Part shown: positions 53,441 to 64,000 of the stretch, piece after piece
Layout of the letters: every line of letters starts with the position of its first letter
How positions within the stretch are numbered: position 1 is the first letter of the stretch
Source: Buchnera aphidicola (Aphis helianthi)
GTDB lineage: Bacteria; Pseudomonadota; Gammaproteobacteria; Enterobacterales; Enterobacteriaceae
Direction of reading: 5' to 3'
DNA length: 64,000 nt
Assembly (NCBI RefSeq): GCF_005083845.1
Contig: NZ_CP034894.1
Coordinates: 434,001 to 498,000 of the forward strand
The notes under the pieces: generated by a model
What the model was told of the DNA's origin: nothing
Seen by the model: the letters and a program-made list of their open reading frames with translations, nothing else
The model's database searches: none
Made by a program: the position numbers and the translations under genes

Positions 53441-54523
53441 TTGAATAATTTAAACTCTATTAAACCTGGTGTTGTCACAGGTGATGAATGTCAAATAATA
53501 TTTGAATTAGCTAAAAAAAAACAATTTGCAATACCAGCAGTGAATTGTATAGGTACTGATTCAATAAATACTGTATTAGAAACAGCTTCTAGATTAAAAT
53601 CTCCTGTTATTATACAATTTTCTTATGGAGGAGCGTCTTTTATTGCCGGTTATAAAAAAATATTTAAAACAGATCATGAACAAGCCATAAAAGGTGCTAT
53701 ATCAGGAGCAAAACATGTGCACTTGATTGCAAAAAACTATAATATTCCAGTAATACTTCATACTGATCATTGTTACAAAGAAATATTACCATGGATTGAT
53801 GGTCTAATTAATGAAGGAGAAAAACATTATAAAATTTATAAAAAACCTCTTTTTACCTCTCATATGATTGATTTATCTAAAGAATCATTAGAAGAAAATA
53901 TTATAACTTGTAGTTCATATTTAAAAAAAATAAAAAAAATTAACATGATGTTAGAAATTGAATTAGGATGTACAGGTGGAGAAGAAGACGGAATAGATAA
54001 TAGTAAAATGAATAAAGAATTACTTTATACACAACCGAAAGATGTTAATTATGCATATGAAAAATTAATTAAAATTAGTAACAATTTTACTATAGCTGCT
54101 GCATTTGGAAATATGCATGGAGTATATAAAACTGGAAATATTGATTTAAAACCTATTATTTTAAAAGAATCACAAAAATATATTAGTCTTAAACATAACT
54201 TGAAAAAACTACCATTAAATTTAGTATTTCATGGAGGATCAGGGTCAAATTTAAAAGAAATTCAAGAATCTATTAAATATGGTGTAGTTAAAATGAATAT
54301 TGACACTGATATGCAATGGGCTGCTTGGAAAGGTGTATTAAACTTTTATAAAGAAAATAAAGATTTTTTACAACATCAGTTAGGTAATAAAAAAGGGAAA
54401 GATCAACCAAACAAAAAATATTATGATCCAAGATCATGGATAAAAAAATCTCAAGAATCAATGTCTATAAGATTAGAAAAAACATTTCAAGAATTAAATG
54501 CCTTAAACGTTTTAAAAAAATAA
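53441..54523 (+). CDS. fbaA: Fructose-bisphosphate aldolase, class II
   Basis: FbaA is the zinc-dependent aldolase of glycolysis. The 360 residues (E. coli 359) contain IPAVNCIGTDSINTVLETA, ILHTDHC with the catalytic Asp and zinc His, SSHMIDLS-like TSHMIDLSKESLEEN, LEIELGCTGGEEDGID, AAAFGNMHGVYKTGN, VFHGGSGSN, VVKMNIDTDMQWA and YYDPRSW. The start is TTG at 53441, with AGGA 7 bases before it; the peptide NSIKPGVVTGDE aligns with the E. coli start. The pgk-fbaA pair matches E. coli (epd-pgk-fbaA), but epd is missing. Confidence 0.99.
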   Translation: MNNLNSIKPGVVTGDECQIIFELAKKKQFAIPAVNCIGTDSINTVLETASRLKSPVIIQFSYGGASFIAGYKKIFKTDHEQAIKGAISGAKHVHLIAKNYNIPVILHTDHCYKEILPWIDGLINEGEKHYKIYKKPLFTSHMIDLSKESLEENIITCSSYLKKIKKINMMLEIELGCTGGEEDGIDNSKMNKELLYTQPKDVNYAYEKLIKISNNFTIAAAFGNMHGVYKTGNIDLKPIILKESQKYISLKHNLKKLPLNLVFHGGSGSNLKEIQESIKYGVVKMNIDTDMQWAAWKGVLNFYKENKDFLQHQLGNKKGKDQPNKKYYDPRSWIKKSQESMSIRLEKTFQELNALNVLKK

Positions 54524-54544
54524 TAAATATTTTATATTTAAATA

Positions 54545-54570
54545 CGGGGAATAAATTAAAATATTCTCCG
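54545..54570 (+). other. Hairpin after fbaA, possible terminator
   Basis: CGGGGAATA (54545-54553) pairs with TATTCTCCG (54562-54570): nine pairs including one G-U, with an 8-base loop. It lies 21 bases after the fbaA stop and is unusually G/C-rich for this window. A U-run is lacking (AAAACTTATA follows), so it may stabilise the mRNA end instead of terminating it. Confidence 0.45.
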
Positions 54571-54653
54571 AAAACTTATAAAACTAAATTTTATATAATT
54601 TAAGCATTTTAATTATATAATTATTTTCCACAACTTATAAAAAAGAGATAAAA

Positions 54654-55499
54654 ATGGATGAATTAAATGTAGTAAATGACATTAATCACGCAGGCAATTG
54701 GTTAATACGAAATCAAGAATTGTTGTTTGGATATATAATTAATTTAACGTCATCTGTTGTTATTTTAATCACAGGAATGTTTATAGCAAAAATTATATCT
54801 AATGGAGTAAATCAAATATTAATTACTAGAAATATTGATGTTACTATAGCAGGTTTTCTTTCTGCATTAATGAGATATATTATCATTACTTTTACATTAA
54901 TTGCTGCATTAGGCAGAATAGGAGTTCAAACTACTTCTGTCATTGCTATATTGGGAGCCGCCGGAATGGCTATTGGATTAGCATTACAAGGTTCTCTATC
55001 TAATTTTGCAGCAGGTGTTTTATTAGTTACACTCAGACCTTTAAAAGCAGGAGAATACGTAAATTTAGGAAGCGTAGCAGGAACAGTATTAAATATTCAT
55101 ATTTTTTATACAACTTTACGTACTTTAGACGGTAAAATTGTTGTTGTTCCAAACAATAAAATTATTTCTGGAAATATTGTTAATTATTCAAGAGAACCTG
55201 CTCGAAGAAATGAATTTTCTATTAGTGTTTCATATGATTCAGATATTGATTTAGTTACAAAAGTACTTCGAAAAGTTATAGATGATGAAGATAGAGTAAT
55301 AAAAGATCGAGATATTATAATTGGTTTAAGCGAACTTGCGCCATCTTCTTTAAATTTTGTTGTGCGATGTTGGAGTAATACAAATGAATTAAATACAGTA
55401 TATTGGGATTTAATGGCTAAATTTAAAAAAGCATTAGATAAAAATAATATTAATATTCCTTATCCACAAATCGACGTTCATCTTTATAAAAAAAAATAA
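54654..55499 (+). CDS. mscS: Small-conductance mechanosensitive channel MscS
   Basis: MscS is a heptameric channel that releases solutes under membrane tension. The 281 residues (E. coli 286) start [15 protein letters not shown], pass two membrane helices and enter the pore helix TM3 with the glycine-alanine pattern [20 protein letters not shown] then [10 protein letters not shown], followed by the cytoplasmic beta domain ([32 protein letters not shown]) and the vestibule ([12 protein letters not shown]). The last few residues of E. coli MscS are missing. In E. coli it also follows fbaA (fbaA-mscS). Confidence 0.98.
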   Translation: MDELNVVNDINHAGNWLIRNQELLFGYIINLTSSVVILITGMFIAKIISNGVNQILITRNIDVTIAGFLSALMRYIIITFTLIAALGRIGVQTTSVIAILGAAGMAIGLALQGSLSNFAAGVLLVTLRPLKAGEYVNLGSVAGTVLNIHIFYTTLRTLDGKIVVVPNNKIISGNIVNYSREPARRNEFSISVSYDSDIDLVTKVLRKVIDDEDRVIKDRDIIIGLSELAPSSLNFVVRCWSNTNELNTVYWDLMAKFKKALDKNNINIPYPQIDVHLYKKK

Positions 55500-55543
55500 A
55501 TATTAATTCTAATATTTTATATTTTTAAAATAAAAAGGTTTTT

Positions 55544-58500
55544 ATGTTTTATCTATATAAATTTAATCAATTAAATAGACTATTTTTAAAAATATGTAAA
55601 ACTATTCAAAAAAATCCACTTCCTTATATTTTTGAAAAAGAAATTATTATTCATAATAATGAAGTATTATTTCAATATTTAAATATATTCACAGCTAATT
55701 ATACAGGTATTTCATCAGATTTTAAATTAATCAACCCAAATATTTTTATTTGGAAAATATTTAAAAAAATAATACCTGAATATGAAGTAAAAAACATTTT
55801 AAAAAAAACAACTAATATTTGGAAAATAATAAAAATTATTGAAAATAAGAATTTTTTTAAAAATATTAGAAAAAACGATAATAAAATAAAAAAATTTGAA
55901 TTTTCATATTTAATGGAATCCTTATTTCAACAATATATTTTATATAGACCAAAATGGATTCAAGAATGGCAAATAAATGAACAAAAAATACTAAAAATTA
56001 ATTCAGAAAAATTATGGCAAATGAAATTATGGAATGCAATTATAAAAGATAATAAAAAATTTAATCAATCTGAAAAAAATTTTTCAAGTTTATTTTGTGA
56101 TTTTAAAAATATAATTAAAAAAAAAAAATAGAATTACCAAAACGTATTTTTATTATTTGGTCGCTTGCTATCAATCCATCATATATAGAAATATTCCATG
56201 AAATAAGTATATATACTGATGTATATTTTTTGTATTTAACAACTTATAAAAACAATATAATTGTTTCTAACATTAATTCTTTAAACAATAAATTATCTGA
56301 TTTAACACTAAAAAATAATTTTAATAATACATTAGAAGAATTATGGGGAAAATATGATTATACTTATTTGTTTTTTATAAAAAAATTAAAAAATATTAAA
56401 ATAAATAGTTATTTTGACAAATATAATACAAATAATTTATTAAATAATATTAAAAATAATATTTTAAATTTTAAAAAAAATAAAAAATCATCAAAAAAAA
56501 CTTTAAACCCTAAAGATAATTCTATTTCTATAAATATTTGCTATAGTAAACAACATGAAATTGAAGTGCTATACAAAACATTAATAGAAATTCTTAATGA
56601 AAATGAAAATATAGCACCTCATGATATTGTTGTTACTTCGTTTTCATTAAATAATTACATAACATGTATTAATTCGGTATTTAAATTAAAAAATAAAAAA
56701 GAAAAAATTTCTTTTTATATTTCTAATCAAACTCATAAAAGTTCACAAAAAATATTATATCTTTTTAATAAAATATTAAATTTATCTAATATTCGATTTA
56801 ATAATGAAGAGATTTTAGAATTACTAAATATTCCAACTATAGCAAAAAATTTTAATATTTCAGAAGAAGAAATAAATATTTTATATAGTTGGGTTGAATC
56901 TACAAATATTAGATGGGGTGTAAACGAAAAACATAAAAACGATTTATATTGTTTAAAAATCAATCAAAATACTTGGTTTTATGGCATTGATAAATTATTA
57001 TTGAGTTATGCAACAAATGAAAAAAATAAAATTTGGAATCATATTTTATCATGTACTTCTATTGATTTTTCTAAATCAGAATTAATAGGAAAATTATCAA
57101 ATGTAATTAATATATTAAATAAATGGCGTTTAAAACTGTCAATATCAAAAAAAATTAAATATTGGCGTTCGTTGTTTAAATGTTTTATAAACGATTTTTT
57201 TCAAGAACAGACAGAATTAGATACAATGCTTAAAATTATTAATAAAAATTGGATAAAAATGATTGATGAAATCATACTATCTGAATATCCAAACAAAATA
57301 TCTATTAATATCTTACAAAAAAATTTTTTATATATTACAAATTATACAAGTAATCAAAAATTCAAAGTAGGAGCTATAAATTTTTGTCATCCATCTCTAA
57401 TATGTTATATCCCATTTAAAATAATATATATTATAGGATTGGGTTATAAAGAATTACCACAAAACAACGATATAGATAATTTTAATCTTTTAAAAAAATA
57501 TCCATCTATTACTGATATTAATGTAGACGATACAACATATTACTTATTCTTACAAAATTTTATATCTGCGAAAGAATATTTTTACATGAGTTATATTGGA
57601 TACTCATTAAAAAATGAATCTAAAATATATCCATGTAAATTAATTGAACAACTAATAACTTATATAACATTATATTTTTGTTTTAAAGGAGATGAAAAAT
57701 TAAAAATAGAAAACAACAGAAAAAAAATTTCTCATCATCTTTTTAAAATACATAAAAAAGAACATCTTTATAATATATTAAATATACAAAAAATAGAACA
57801 TACAAAAAAAAATCAAGTTAAAAATATTCATAAAATGTTTTTTAAAAATATAATTAGTTTGAAAAATATTAAAATAAATCATTTTTCAATTAATTTAAAA
57901 AATTTAATAGCTTTTTGGCAGCATCCAATACGATATTTCTTTAATTTTACCTTAAACACTAAATTTATAATAAAAAAAAAGCTATCTGTAACTGAACCAT
58001 TTTTCATTGACCAATTAGAAAACTTTAAAATAAGCAACCTTTTATTAGAAAATATGATAAATAAAAAAGATATAAAAAATATATTAAAACAAATAGAATT
58101 ATCTGGAACAATACCATATAAAGGTTTCGGAGAAATAGCTTTAACAAAAAAATGTAAAGAAATAAAAGAAATAGCAAATATAATCAATCAATATAGAATA
58201 CTTCCTAAAACAAAAGACTTTAGTATTAAAATAGAAAAATATTATATTAAAGGTACTTTAACAGAGATACAAAATACAGGTTTACTTCGATGGAAAACAA
58301 GTTCAATTAACTATTCTGATCGAATATCGTTGTGGTTAGAACATTTAGTTTACTGTATTTTAGGGGGTATCGGAGAAAGTCGAATTATAGGAAATAAAAA
58401 ACAAATATTTGCATTTCGTTCTATACCACATATTGTAGCATACAACTATTTATTAGCATATATTAAAGGATATATAGACGGAATTAAAAACCCTTTATTA

Positions 58501-58773
58501 TTAATAAAATCAGGTGCAGCTTGGCTTGATAAAGTTTATGATATTAAAAATCATTGTATTCATAAAAACAAAAATATTAAACAAGAAGCATATAAAATAT
58601 TATGTAATAAATGGATAGGAAATTCTTATATAAAAGGAGAAAAAGAAGATGTTTATATACAAAAAATTATTTCAAAATTAGATGTAAAAAAAATTTGTAA
58701 TATTTCTAAAAAATGGCTAACTCCATTATTAATGTATAAAAAAATTAATGAAAAAAAAATTAAATATATTTAA
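55544..58773 (+). pseudogene. recC: RecBCD subunit RecC, frameshifted at an A12 tract
   Basis: RecC holds the inactive helicase/nuclease folds that recognise Chi in the RecBCD enzyme. The first frame (MFYLYKFNQLNRLFL...) ends at TAG 56129-56131 directly after twelve A (56117-56128). One extra A gives IKKKKIELPKRIFIIWSLA and a 1076-residue protein (E. coli 1122) to 58773. Blocks on both sides match E. coli: YILYRPKWIQEWQ, ISINICYSKQHEIEVLYKTL, ESTNIRWGVNEKHKND, IPFKIIYIIGLG, YMSYIGYSLKNESKIYP, FWQHPIRYFF, IPYKGFGEI and RISLWLEHLVYCILGGIGES. AAGG precedes the ATG. Its end overlaps recB by 26 bases; ptrA, between recC and recB in E. coli, is absent. Confidence 0.87.
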
Positions 58774-61700
58774 CATACCATGTAATGGTATAAAATTAAT
58801 TGAAGCTTCTGCTGGAACTGGTAAAACCACTTCAATTGTATTAATGTATTTACGTTTATTGCTTGGAATAGGAAGCAAAAAAAATAATAAACCACTATTA
58901 ATACAAGAAATATTAGTAGTAACTTTTACTAATTTTGCAAAAGAAGAAATATATAAAAGAATTAAAAAAAATATTGAACAATTATATTTATATTGCATTA
59001 CTAAAAATACTAATAATTCTATTTTAAAACCATTTTTTAAAAAAATAAAAAATTTAGAAGAAACTATACATCTTTTAGAACAAGCAAAAAAAAATATAAA
59101 TCACATGTCTATATATACAATACATGGATTTTGTAAAAATATTTTAAAATTAAATTTTTTGAATTTTCATCAAAAAATCATTGAAGATGAAAAATTATTA
59201 TATTTACAAGCTACTGAAGATTTTTGGAGATCTTATTTCTATGAAGTACCTAAAAAAATAATTAATATAATCTTGCAAGATTATAAAAATCCAGAATCTC
59301 TTTTATCTGAGTTAAAACCAATATTTAATTTTAGAAAAGTATATTTTAAAAAAAAATTCAATAAAAATCAAAATCTTATAACATGTCATGAAGAAAACAT
59401 TAACATAATAAATATTTTCAAAAAAAAATGGTTAGATTATAACCCGATTATATTAAATATAGTTAAAGAATTAAAACCTAATAAAAAAATATATAATGAC
59501 TTTAATATATCTAGATGGCAAAAAAATATTACGAAATGGGCTGAATCTGAAACTGAAGATTATCAGATACCGATTACTTTAAAATATTTTTTAAAAGACA
59601 CAATAATAAAAAATATAAAAAGTAATCAAATTCCATGTCATATTTTTTTTCAAGATATTGAAAAAATACTAAAAATAAAATTTTCTTTAAAAGATATTAT
59701 TTTATTTCAAGCTATTAAAAAAATAACTAAATTCTTAAACAAAGAAAAACAAAAAAAATTTTTATTAGGATTTAATGATTTGTTAGATACCCTGCTAAAA
59801 TATATTAAAAAAGAAAAAACATTAAGAAAACTAATAATTGAAAAATATCCAATAGTATTTATCGATGAATTTCAAGATACTGATATTCAACAATATCAAA
59901 TTTTTAATATTTTATATAATAAAAATAATAAACAAACAGGATTGTTTCTTATTGGAGATCCAAAACAATCAATATATAGTTTTAGAGGAGCAGATATTTT
60001 TTCTTATTTATATGCCAAATCTAAAATTAAAAAATATTATTATCTTAATAATAATTGGAGATCTTCAAAAAATATATGCAAGGCTATAAATTACTTATTT
60101 TTACGTAACAAAAACCCATTTCTTTTTAAGGATATTCCATTTATAAAAATTTCTTCTTCATTCAATAATCAAAATATACAATTCAAAATTAAAGGAAGAA
60201 TTCAAACTGCAATAAGTTTTTTCTTCAAAAAAAAAGAAAAAATATATATTAAAGACTATCAAGAATGGATTTCAAAACAATGTGCAAACGAAATTTGTTA
60301 TTGGTTAATTTGCGCGAAAAAAGGTGAAGCAATACTAATTAATAAAGATAAAGAAAGAATTTTAAAAACAAACGATATTGTCATATTAGTCAGAAACAAA
60401 AATGAAGCAAATATTATTCAAAATTCATTAGAAAAAGTTAATATTCAATCTATTTATTCCTCTTCTAATCAAAATATATTTAAAACTACAGATGCTTTTG
60501 AACTACTTATAATACTGCAAACTATTTTACAACCAACTAATATAAAACTATTAAAACAATCTATTTTTACACACATCTTTTATAATATTTTATTACAAGG
60601 TAAAAAACAAAATAAGATAAAACAATCATATTTTATAATAAAAAAATTGTATGAATATCGTGAAATATGGAAAAATGTAGGAATTTTTTATACTATTAAA
60701 ACTATAGTACTAGACTATCAAAAATATTCTAATGATTTAAATAAAACTCAATATTATCAAAAAAATATAAATTTTTTACACATAGCAGAATTATTAGAAA
60801 AACAATCGGAATATTTATATCAAGATTCATCTTTAATAAGATGGTTTGAAAACAAAATATTAGAAAAACAAAATATATTAGAAGATGAGCATATTCGATA
60901 TTTTAAACAATCTAACGCAATTAAAATTATTACCATACATAAGTCTAAGGGATTAGAATATCCTATAGTTTGGATTCCATTTGCTGCAACTTATAAAAAA
61001 TCAAATGTATATTTATATCATGATAAAAAAACATTTAAAATGTTTTTAGATCTAAATCAAAATAAAGAAACTGAAAAAATAGCAGATGAAGAAAGATTGG
61101 CAGAAGATTTACGTTTTTTATATGTTGCTATCACAAGATCAATTTTCCATTGTAGCATAGGTATGGGAGATATTATTAATAAAAAACACCAAAAAACAAA
61201 TAATAATCATAAAAGTGCTTTAGGATATATTATACAACGTGGATGTTATATGAATTATAATAATTTATTAAATGAATTAAGTTTATTAAATGCTAAATCA
61301 TATATTAAAGTAAAATATGATACAATGAATATTAAACTTCCTTATACTAAACAAGACGTATACTTACTATCTCCACCTCAATATATAATAAAAAAAATAC
61401 AAAATTGTTTTCAAATAACAAGTTTTACAAAATTAAAAAAAGAACATGTTTCTCTTAATAAATCGCAAGACAATTATAATATAAATAATATTTTGGATTA
61501 TAAAAGTATTTACAAAAAACAAATAATATTTGAAAATTTTCCAAGAGGAGAAAAAACAGGTATTCTCATGCACTATATATTAAATAAAATTAATTTTATA
61601 GAAAAATTAAATATTAACTTTTTTTATAAAGTCTTAAAACAATATGAATTTTCAGAAAAATGGGCTCCAATATTAATGTCTTGGGTAAATAATATTATTA

Positions 61701-62236
61701 ATGTAAAATTAAAGAACATAAATGTTAATTTATCTATGTTAAAACAAAATCAATATATAAAAGAAATGAAGTTTTTTTTACCTATACAGAAAACATTAAA
61801 TAGTATAGATTTTAATCATATTATTCAATCTTTAGATCCAATTTCATCTCTTACTTCTAAAATCTCGTTTAATCCAATTACTGGAATTTTAACAGGATCA
61901 ATTGATTTAGTTTTTATTTGGAATGAAAGATATTATATAATAGATTATAAGTCTAATTATTTAGGAGATAATCAAAATTTATATTCTCTAAAAAATATAA
62001 AAAAAGAAATAATTAAAAATCGATATGATTTACAATATCAAATATATACAGTTGCATTACATCAATATTTAACTAAAAAACTTAAAAAATATAAATATAA
62101 AAACAACTTTGGTGGAGTTTTTTATATGTTTCTAAGAGGGATAAATAAAATAAATGAAAATAACAGTATTTTCTATACAATTCCAGATTACTTATTAATT
62201 AAAAAATTAATTAATTTATTTTTAATAAAAAATTAA
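58748..62236 (+). CDS. recB: RecBCD helicase/nuclease subunit RecB
   Basis: RecB is the 3'-5' helicase and the nuclease of RecBCD. The 1162 residues (E. coli 1180) contain SF1 motifs: Walker A IEASAGTGKTTSIVLMYLRL near residue 20, FIDEFQDTDIQQYQIF, IGDPKQSIYSFRGADIFSYL, ITIHKSKGLEYPIVWIPF and LRFLYVAITRS. The C-terminal nuclease domain has LTGSIDLVFIWNERYYIIDY then KSN, with the catalytic Asp and Lys near residue 1065. GILMHYILNKI shows the start of the nuclease module. It starts within the end of recC and is followed 14 bases later by recD. Nothing is missing. Confidence 0.97.
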   Translation: MKKKLNIFNIPCNGIKLIEASAGTGKTTSIVLMYLRLLLGIGSKKNNKPLLIQEILVVTFTNFAKEEIYKRIKKNIEQLYLYCITKNTNNSILKPFFKKIKNLEETIHLLEQAKKNINHMSIYTIHGFCKNILKLNFLNFHQKIIEDEKLLYLQATEDFWRSYFYEVPKKIINIILQDYKNPESLLSELKPIFNFRKVYFKKKFNKNQNLITCHEENINIINIFKKKWLDYNPIILNIVKELKPNKKIYNDFNISRWQKNITKWAESETEDYQIPITLKYFLKDTIIKNIKSNQIPCHIFFQDIEKILKIKFSLKDIILFQAIKKITKFLNKEKQKKFLLGFNDLLDTLLKYIKKEKTLRKLIIEKYPIVFIDEFQDTDIQQYQIFNILYNKNNKQTGLFLIGDPKQSIYSFRGADIFSYLYAKSKIKKYYYLNNNWRSSKNICKAINYLFLRNKNPFLFKDIPFIKISSSFNNQNIQFKIKGRIQTAISFFFKKKEKIYIKDYQEWISKQCANEICYWLICAKKGEAILINKDKERILKTNDIVILVRNKNEANIIQNSLEKVNIQSIYSSSNQNIFKTTDAFELLIILQTILQPTNIKLLKQSIFTHIFYNILLQGKKQNKIKQSYFIIKKLYEYREIWKNVGIFYTIKTIVLDYQKYSNDLNKTQYYQKNINFLHIAELLEKQSEYLYQDSSLIRWFENKILEKQNILEDEHIRYFKQSNAIKIITIHKSKGLEYPIVWIPFAATYKKSNVYLYHDKKTFKMFLDLNQNKETEKIADEERLAEDLRFLYVAITRSIFHCSIGMGDIINKKHQKTNNNHKSALGYIIQRGCYMNYNNLLNELSLLNAKSYIKVKYDTMNIKLPYTKQDVYLLSPPQYIIKKIQNCFQITSFTKLKKEHVSLNKSQDNYNINNILDYKSIYKKQIIFENFPRGEKTGILMHYILNKINFIEKLNINFFYKVLKQYEFSEKWAPILMSWVNNIINVKLKNINVNLSMLKQNQYIKEMKFFLPIQKTLNSIDFNHIIQSLDPISSLTSKISFNPITGILTGSIDLVFIWNERYYIIDYKSNYLGDNQNLYSLKNIKKEIIKNRYDLQYQIYTVALHQYLTKKLKKYKYKNNFGGVFYMFLRGINKINENNSIFYTIPDYLLIKKLINLFLIKN

Positions 62237-62250
62237 ATAATATTATTTAC

Positions 62251-64000
62251 ATGAAAACATTATTAAAAAATCTAGTAAAAATAAAAATTATACGTATAAT
62301 CGACTTTACTTTCTCACAATTTATATCTCAAACAAATAATATTATTATGCTGATAGCAGCATGTATAAGCTTCGAAAGCAACAATGGTTATATTTGTTTA
62401 TCTCTTGATTATTTTAAAAAAAACAATTTTTTTTCTATTCAAAATAAAAACATTATTAAAAAAATATTGTTTATTTTAAATACAAAAAAAATAAATTGGT
62501 CATTGGAAATATTAAACCATCATGCTTTTAGTAATGGAAATATTATAACACCTTTGGTGTTTTCTCAAAAAAAAATTTATCTTTATAAAATATGGAAATC
62601 TGAAAAAAATATCTTACAATATTTAAATCAACAACAAATTAATAATAATTTTGATTTAACTAAAACTCAAAAATTATTACAAGAATTATTTCCCAATGAA
62701 GAATATAATTATCAAAAAATAGCTGTAGTGTTAAGTATGATTAATCAAATAGTTTTTATTTTAGGAGGACCCGGTACTGGAAAAACTACTATAATAATTA
62801 AAATTATTATTATATTGATAAAAAATATAAAAAAAAATATTAAAATACAATTAGCAGCACCTACAGGAAAAGCAAAATCACGTTTAATTGAAGTATTAAA
62901 CAATAGTCAAATATTTAATTTATACCTATCGTTAGAAGAAAAAACAAATTTCCTTTTAAAACCTGTTACTATACATGAATTATTAGGAATATCGCAAGTA
63001 TCTGAAAAAATTTTTTTTCATAAAAAAAACCCTTTAAATATAGATGTTTTAATCATTGACGAAGTATCTATGATAGATATTTTAATGATGAATAACATTT
63101 TATCTGCTATTCAAAAAAATACTAAGATAATTTTTATTGGAGATCATAATCAATTATCTCCGATAGGAACAGGTTCTGTTTTAAAAAAAATTTATAATTA
63201 TTCACATTATGGATATAGTTATGAAACTCAATCTATTTTAAATAAAATTACACAATGTTCCAATATATATAATAAAGAAAATAAAAATAATACTTATTTA
63301 ATAGGCGATAAAATATGTGTTTTAACAAAAAATTATAGATTTCAAAAAAATTCAGGAATTTATATTTTATCAAATGCAATTTACCAAAATAAAAAAGAAA
63401 TTTTTAGTAAATTATTTAATAATTTAATAAAAAATGTTTTTTTTTATGAGATTAATTGTGAAAACCAATATAAACAAATGATAGATAAAATTATTTTTTA
63501 TAATAAAGAATATTGGGATAATATAGAAAAAAAAGAAAATATACAAAAAATTATAGAAACATTTCATAGTTATCAGGTATTATGTGTTATTCGAGATGGT
63601 CTATTTGGAATAAATAATATAAATAATATTTTAGAACAAACAATGTATAAAAAAAATATTATTAAAAAATATTTTTATATAAATAAAAAAAAATGGTATA
63701 TAGGGAAACCAATTATGATCACTAAGAATAATAAATATTTTAATTTATCCAACGGAGATATAGGAATTACTTACTTAAATAATAAAAAAAAATTACACGT
63801 ATATTTTTTAAACAATAATAATATTAAATATATTCCTGTTGATTTATTAGAAAATTATGAGACAGCTTGGTGTATTACTGTTCATAAATCACAAGGTTCT
63901 GAATTTAATCATACAACATTAATACTTCCAAATAAAAACTTAGAAATTTTAAATAAAGAGATTTTATATACAGCAATTACAAGATCTCGTAAAAAATTAA
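62251..64000 (+). CDS. recD: RecBCD helicase subunit RecD, N-terminal 583 codons (runs off the window end)
   Basis: RecD is the 5'-3' SF1B helicase of RecBCD. The frame from ATG 62251 is open to the last base; it is 583 codons long, whereas E. coli RecD is 608, so only the very end is missing. Motifs are complete: Walker A ILGGPGTGKTTI near residue 170, LAAPTGKAKSRL, Walker B VLIIDEVSMID, IFIGDHNQLSPIGTGSVL, LTKNYRFQKNSGI, VCVIRDG-like LCVIRDGLFG, ITVHKSQGSEF and AITRSRKKL. It starts 14 bases after recB. Whether it continues to a normal stop cannot be seen. Confidence 0.96.
   Translation, partial: MKTLLKNLVKIKIIRIIDFTFSQFISQTNNIIMLIAACISFESNNGYICLSLDYFKKNNFFSIQNKNIIKKILFILNTKKINWSLEILNHHAFSNGNIITPLVFSQKKIYLYKIWKSEKNILQYLNQQQINNNFDLTKTQKLLQELFPNEEYNYQKIAVVLSMINQIVFILGGPGTGKTTIIIKIIIILIKNIKKNIKIQLAAPTGKAKSRLIEVLNNSQIFNLYLSLEEKTNFLLKPVTIHELLGISQVSEKIFFHKKNPLNIDVLIIDEVSMIDILMMNNILSAIQKNTKIIFIGDHNQLSPIGTGSVLKKIYNYSHYGYSYETQSILNKITQCSNIYNKENKNNTYLIGDKICVLTKNYRFQKNSGIYILSNAIYQNKKEIFSKLFNNLIKNVFFYEINCENQYKQMIDKIIFYNKEYWDNIEKKENIQKIIETFHSYQVLCVIRDGLFGINNINNILEQTMYKKNIIKKYFYINKKKWYIGKPIMITKNNKYFNLSNGDIGITYLNNKKKLHVYFLNNNNIKYIPVDLLENYETAWCITVHKSQGSEFNHTTLILPNKNLEILNKEILYTAITRSRKKL

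Overview
The window looks like part of the chromosome of Buchnera aphidicola, the obligate bacterial symbiont of aphids, or a very close relative. The reasons are the extreme A+T richness, the dense single-copy E. coli-like gene set, the absence of any insertion sequence, prophage or CRISPR array, and a gene order that matches E. coli segments joined after large deletions. I recognise about 50 protein genes, five tRNA genes and a few hairpins. Protein names come from recalled similarity to E. coli proteins; no search was run.

Layout: the 5' end of rluD (minus) and divergent bamD; alaS, csrA, tRNA-Ser, tRNA-Arg, gshA; metK (minus); endA, rsmE; rpiA and a tRNA-Gln/Leu/Met cluster (minus); glnS, pyrG, eno, queE; then a long minus-strand block queD, nlpD, ispF, ispD, ftsB, cysC, cysN, cysD, cysG, cysH, cysI, cysJ, mutS; then dsbA, polA (5' nuclease domain only); ysxC (minus); typA; gmk and ygfZ (minus); prfB (programmed frameshift), lysS, lysA, lgt, thyA, miaB, ybeY, corC, leuS, holA, nadD, tusA; asd (minus); yhgN, pgk, fbaA, mscS, recC, recB and the first 583 codons of recD. 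The only stretch over 300 bases without a gene is 51169-51489.

How the genes work together: cysDNC-H-IJ with cysG carries sulfate reduction to sulfide plus the siroheme it needs, the raw material for the cysteine and methionine a Buchnera makes for its host. asd and lysA are lysine-branch genes. pgk, fbaA, eno and rpiA are central carbon metabolism. alaS, glnS, lysS, leuS, prfB, miaB, queD/E, tusA, rsmE and ybeY serve translation. recBCD, mutS and the polA nuclease domain are the remains of DNA repair; recA, next to alaS in E. coli, is missing.

The most notable pattern is six genes (endA, rsmE, nlpD, lgt, ybeY, recC) broken at a single A- or T-homopolymer. In all six exactly one extra base restores a full-length, motif-complete protein. 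This is either systematic homopolymer under-calling or the poly(A) slippage reported for Buchnera; at least thirteen other tracts of 10-13 bases in intact genes are in frame. A second theme is lipoproteins: BamD and NlpD have lost the lipobox cysteine, lptE is gone from between leuS and holA, and lgt is one of the broken genes. I found no novel defence or mobile system.
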